A stretch of 17,840 bases of DNA from assembly GCA_900128565.1 (NCBI GenBank), contig LT636072.1:1-17840 (forward strand), written 5' to 3'. This stretch comes from Stramenopiles sp. TOSAG23-6. Its lineage: Eukaryota; Sar. Numbering within the stretch: position 1 is the first letter of the stretch; each line of letters opens with the position of its first letter. Below the pieces are notes generated by a model. That model had not been told where the DNA came from. It worked only from the letters and a program-made list of their open reading frames with translations, and ran no database searches. The position numbers were made by a program, and so were the translations under genes. Positions 17,055 to 17,840 of this stretch are shown piece by piece.

Positions 17055-17785
17055 TTAAATACCAAGCATCTGTTTGCGAAGCATTTCTTGTCTTTTTCTC
17101 TCTGCTTCAGCTCTAGCAGTTCTCTCAGCTTTTGCAAGCGCTTTGATACGTTTCAATTCAGTCTGAATTTCCTTCTTTTTTTTGGCTAATTTTTTATTTA
17201 TCTCATCTTTAAACACTTTGTAATAATATTTACGAAATTCATGTCTTGCTTTAAGCTCAAGCTCTTGTTTTCTCTTACGCGTATTTTCGAAATCATCCGC
17301 TGCCATGACAATTTTCTTGTTTCTGTACCTAACTTCTTGTTCGGGTAATTCTCTTAAAAACTTGTACTCAGACATCTCATCTCCACAATAATGTAAAAAG
17401 TCTTGTTTTGAGCCGGTAAGACTATTTGGAAATTCAGTATTTGTAGATCTTTGTTGGATTTTGTTTACTCTCCAATTACCATCAAATCTATATCTATTGT
17501 CATCATATACAAGACTACCTAGACCATGTCGTTTCCCATATTTAAAATAACCTTGGTATGTATTGTGAAAAAATATTTTTTTAAATTTGTTAGGTACGAA
17601 ATTTCGTATGAAAAAAAAATGAATTCGAAATTGAAAAAAAATAAAACATACATATCCATTCTGCTCCGGCCCCTCGAAATAATTTTCTAGGTAATTTACC
17701 AGCTGTAATTGCATCTAGTCGACGCTGTTTTATTTCAGCTTGACGAATTTGTTCTTTTTCAACAAGCTCTTTTTTTGTACGAAAT
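17055..17785 (-). CDS. MORN-repeat / coiled-coil protein (5' end outside window)
   Basis: Exons 17785-17652 and 17557-17055 (TAA) are visible, lying behind a further intron at the window edge. The visible protein, about 211 residues, begins FRTKKELVEKEQIRQAEI and then GAGAEWIYQGYFKYGKRHGLGSLVYDDNRYRFDGNW, which shows a MORN unit (YxGxxxxGxxxGxG) built exactly across the second intron. The MORN consensus therefore fixes that junction: any other join loses WIYQGYFKYGKRHG. The C-terminal half is a long K/E/R/A-rich predicted coiled coil (ELELKARHEFRKYY, KRIKALAKAERTARAEAERKRQ). MORN proteins usually scaffold membranes or cytoskeleton, including basal body and flagellar structures; which applies here is unknown. 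Confidence 0.78.
17558..17651 (-). repeat. Introner-type intron, copy 11, in MORN protein gene
   Basis: 94 nt, phase 1. Starts GTATGTTTTATTTT after GGATAT, has TACGAAATTTCGTACCTAAC, and ends TTTTTTCACAATACAT before ACCAAGG. AT is present on both sides, and the MORN consensus across the junction confirms the ends. Confidence 0.92.
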
Positions 17786-17840
17786 ATGTATTTTGGAAAA
17801 ATATTTAAAAAAAAAAATCNAAAANAANTGTTAGGTACAA
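17786..17840 (-). repeat. Introner-type intron, copy 12 (truncated by window edge, contains Ns)
   Basis: On the minus strand the window begins TTGTACCTAAC, passes through ambiguous bases at 17828, 17825 and 17820, and ends AAATATTTTTCCAAAATACAT before the exon at 17785. Only the 3' half is visible. Confidence 0.82.
17820..17828. other. N-speckled low-quality patch 4
   Basis: Ambiguous bases at 17820, 17825 and 17828 in the A-rich part of introner copy 12. Confidence 0.9.

Noticed and set aside
17325-17333. GTACCTAAC as a further introner copy.
   Set aside because: It is inside a MORN-gene exon on the antisense strand, has no hairpin or end sequences around it, and the frame runs straight through.
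1-17840. Assignment to Euglenozoa because of non-conventional introns and TTAGGG-like repeats.
   Set aside because: Gene order alternates between strands, the introns carry a branch-point-like box and GT-like start, and TTAGGG is widespread; the window does not settle the lineage.
1-17840. tRNA, rRNA or snRNA genes.
   Set aside because: I looked through the gaps for tRNA-like arms and conserved RNA motifs and saw none; a covariance search would be decisive.

Overview
The window is nuclear DNA of a compact, AT-rich unicellular eukaryote. Evidence: spliced genes with eukaryotic families and targeting signals (type II Golgi-like glycosyltransferase, WD40, MORN, N-myristoylation starts), short intergenic gaps, and TTAGGG-type telomere-like words. 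TAA, TAG and TGA all end genes, so the code looks standard. I cannot name the lineage. Genes alternate between strands, so this is not a polycistronic kinetoplastid-type array.

Layout: 5'-truncated WD40-like gene (+, to 1839); a 0.5 kb spacer with small inverted repeats; AKR7-type aldo-keto reductase (+, 2364-3552); a diadenosine polyphosphate phosphorylase with an unusual ubiquitin-like plus membrane N-terminus (-, 3722-5704); a GT34-like glycosyltransferase (+, 5990-7114); a secreted repeat/polyQ protein (-, 7202-8239); an RsuA/RluB-type pseudouridine synthase with a low-complexity insert (+, 8634-9872); a large basic protein of unknown function (+, 10038-12834); a predicted acylated protein (-, 12867-13430) divergent from an EF-hand-like predicted myristoylated protein (+, 13608-14285); a large unknown basic protein (-, 14376-16776); and a MORN/coiled-coil protein truncated by the window edge (-, 17055-17785).

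The striking feature is a family of about 90-160 nt repeats that are the only introns I can recognise. Twelve copies (two cut by the window edges) lie inside six different genes, always in the sense orientation of the host gene. Each has a GTA(T/C)G-like start, a U-rich body, a near-palindromic hairpin (GTACGAAATTTCGTAC-like) running into a TACCTAAC branch-point-like box, and an end of the form TTTTTTCACAATAC followed by two bases. Reading-frame continuity, and family motifs on both sides, place the 3' boundary just after those two bases, which are usually AT or TT and only once AG. In 7 of 10 complete copies the two bases repeat the two exon bases before the intron, as expected for a 2-bp target duplication. 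This looks like an introner (transposon-like intron) family that is spliced at non-AG 3' ends, with one copy that has acquired a canonical AG.

Other points: telomere-like CCCTAA repeats sit inside coding sequences in several reading frames; four N-speckled patches coincide with frame breaks or low-complexity sequence and are probably assembly faults.
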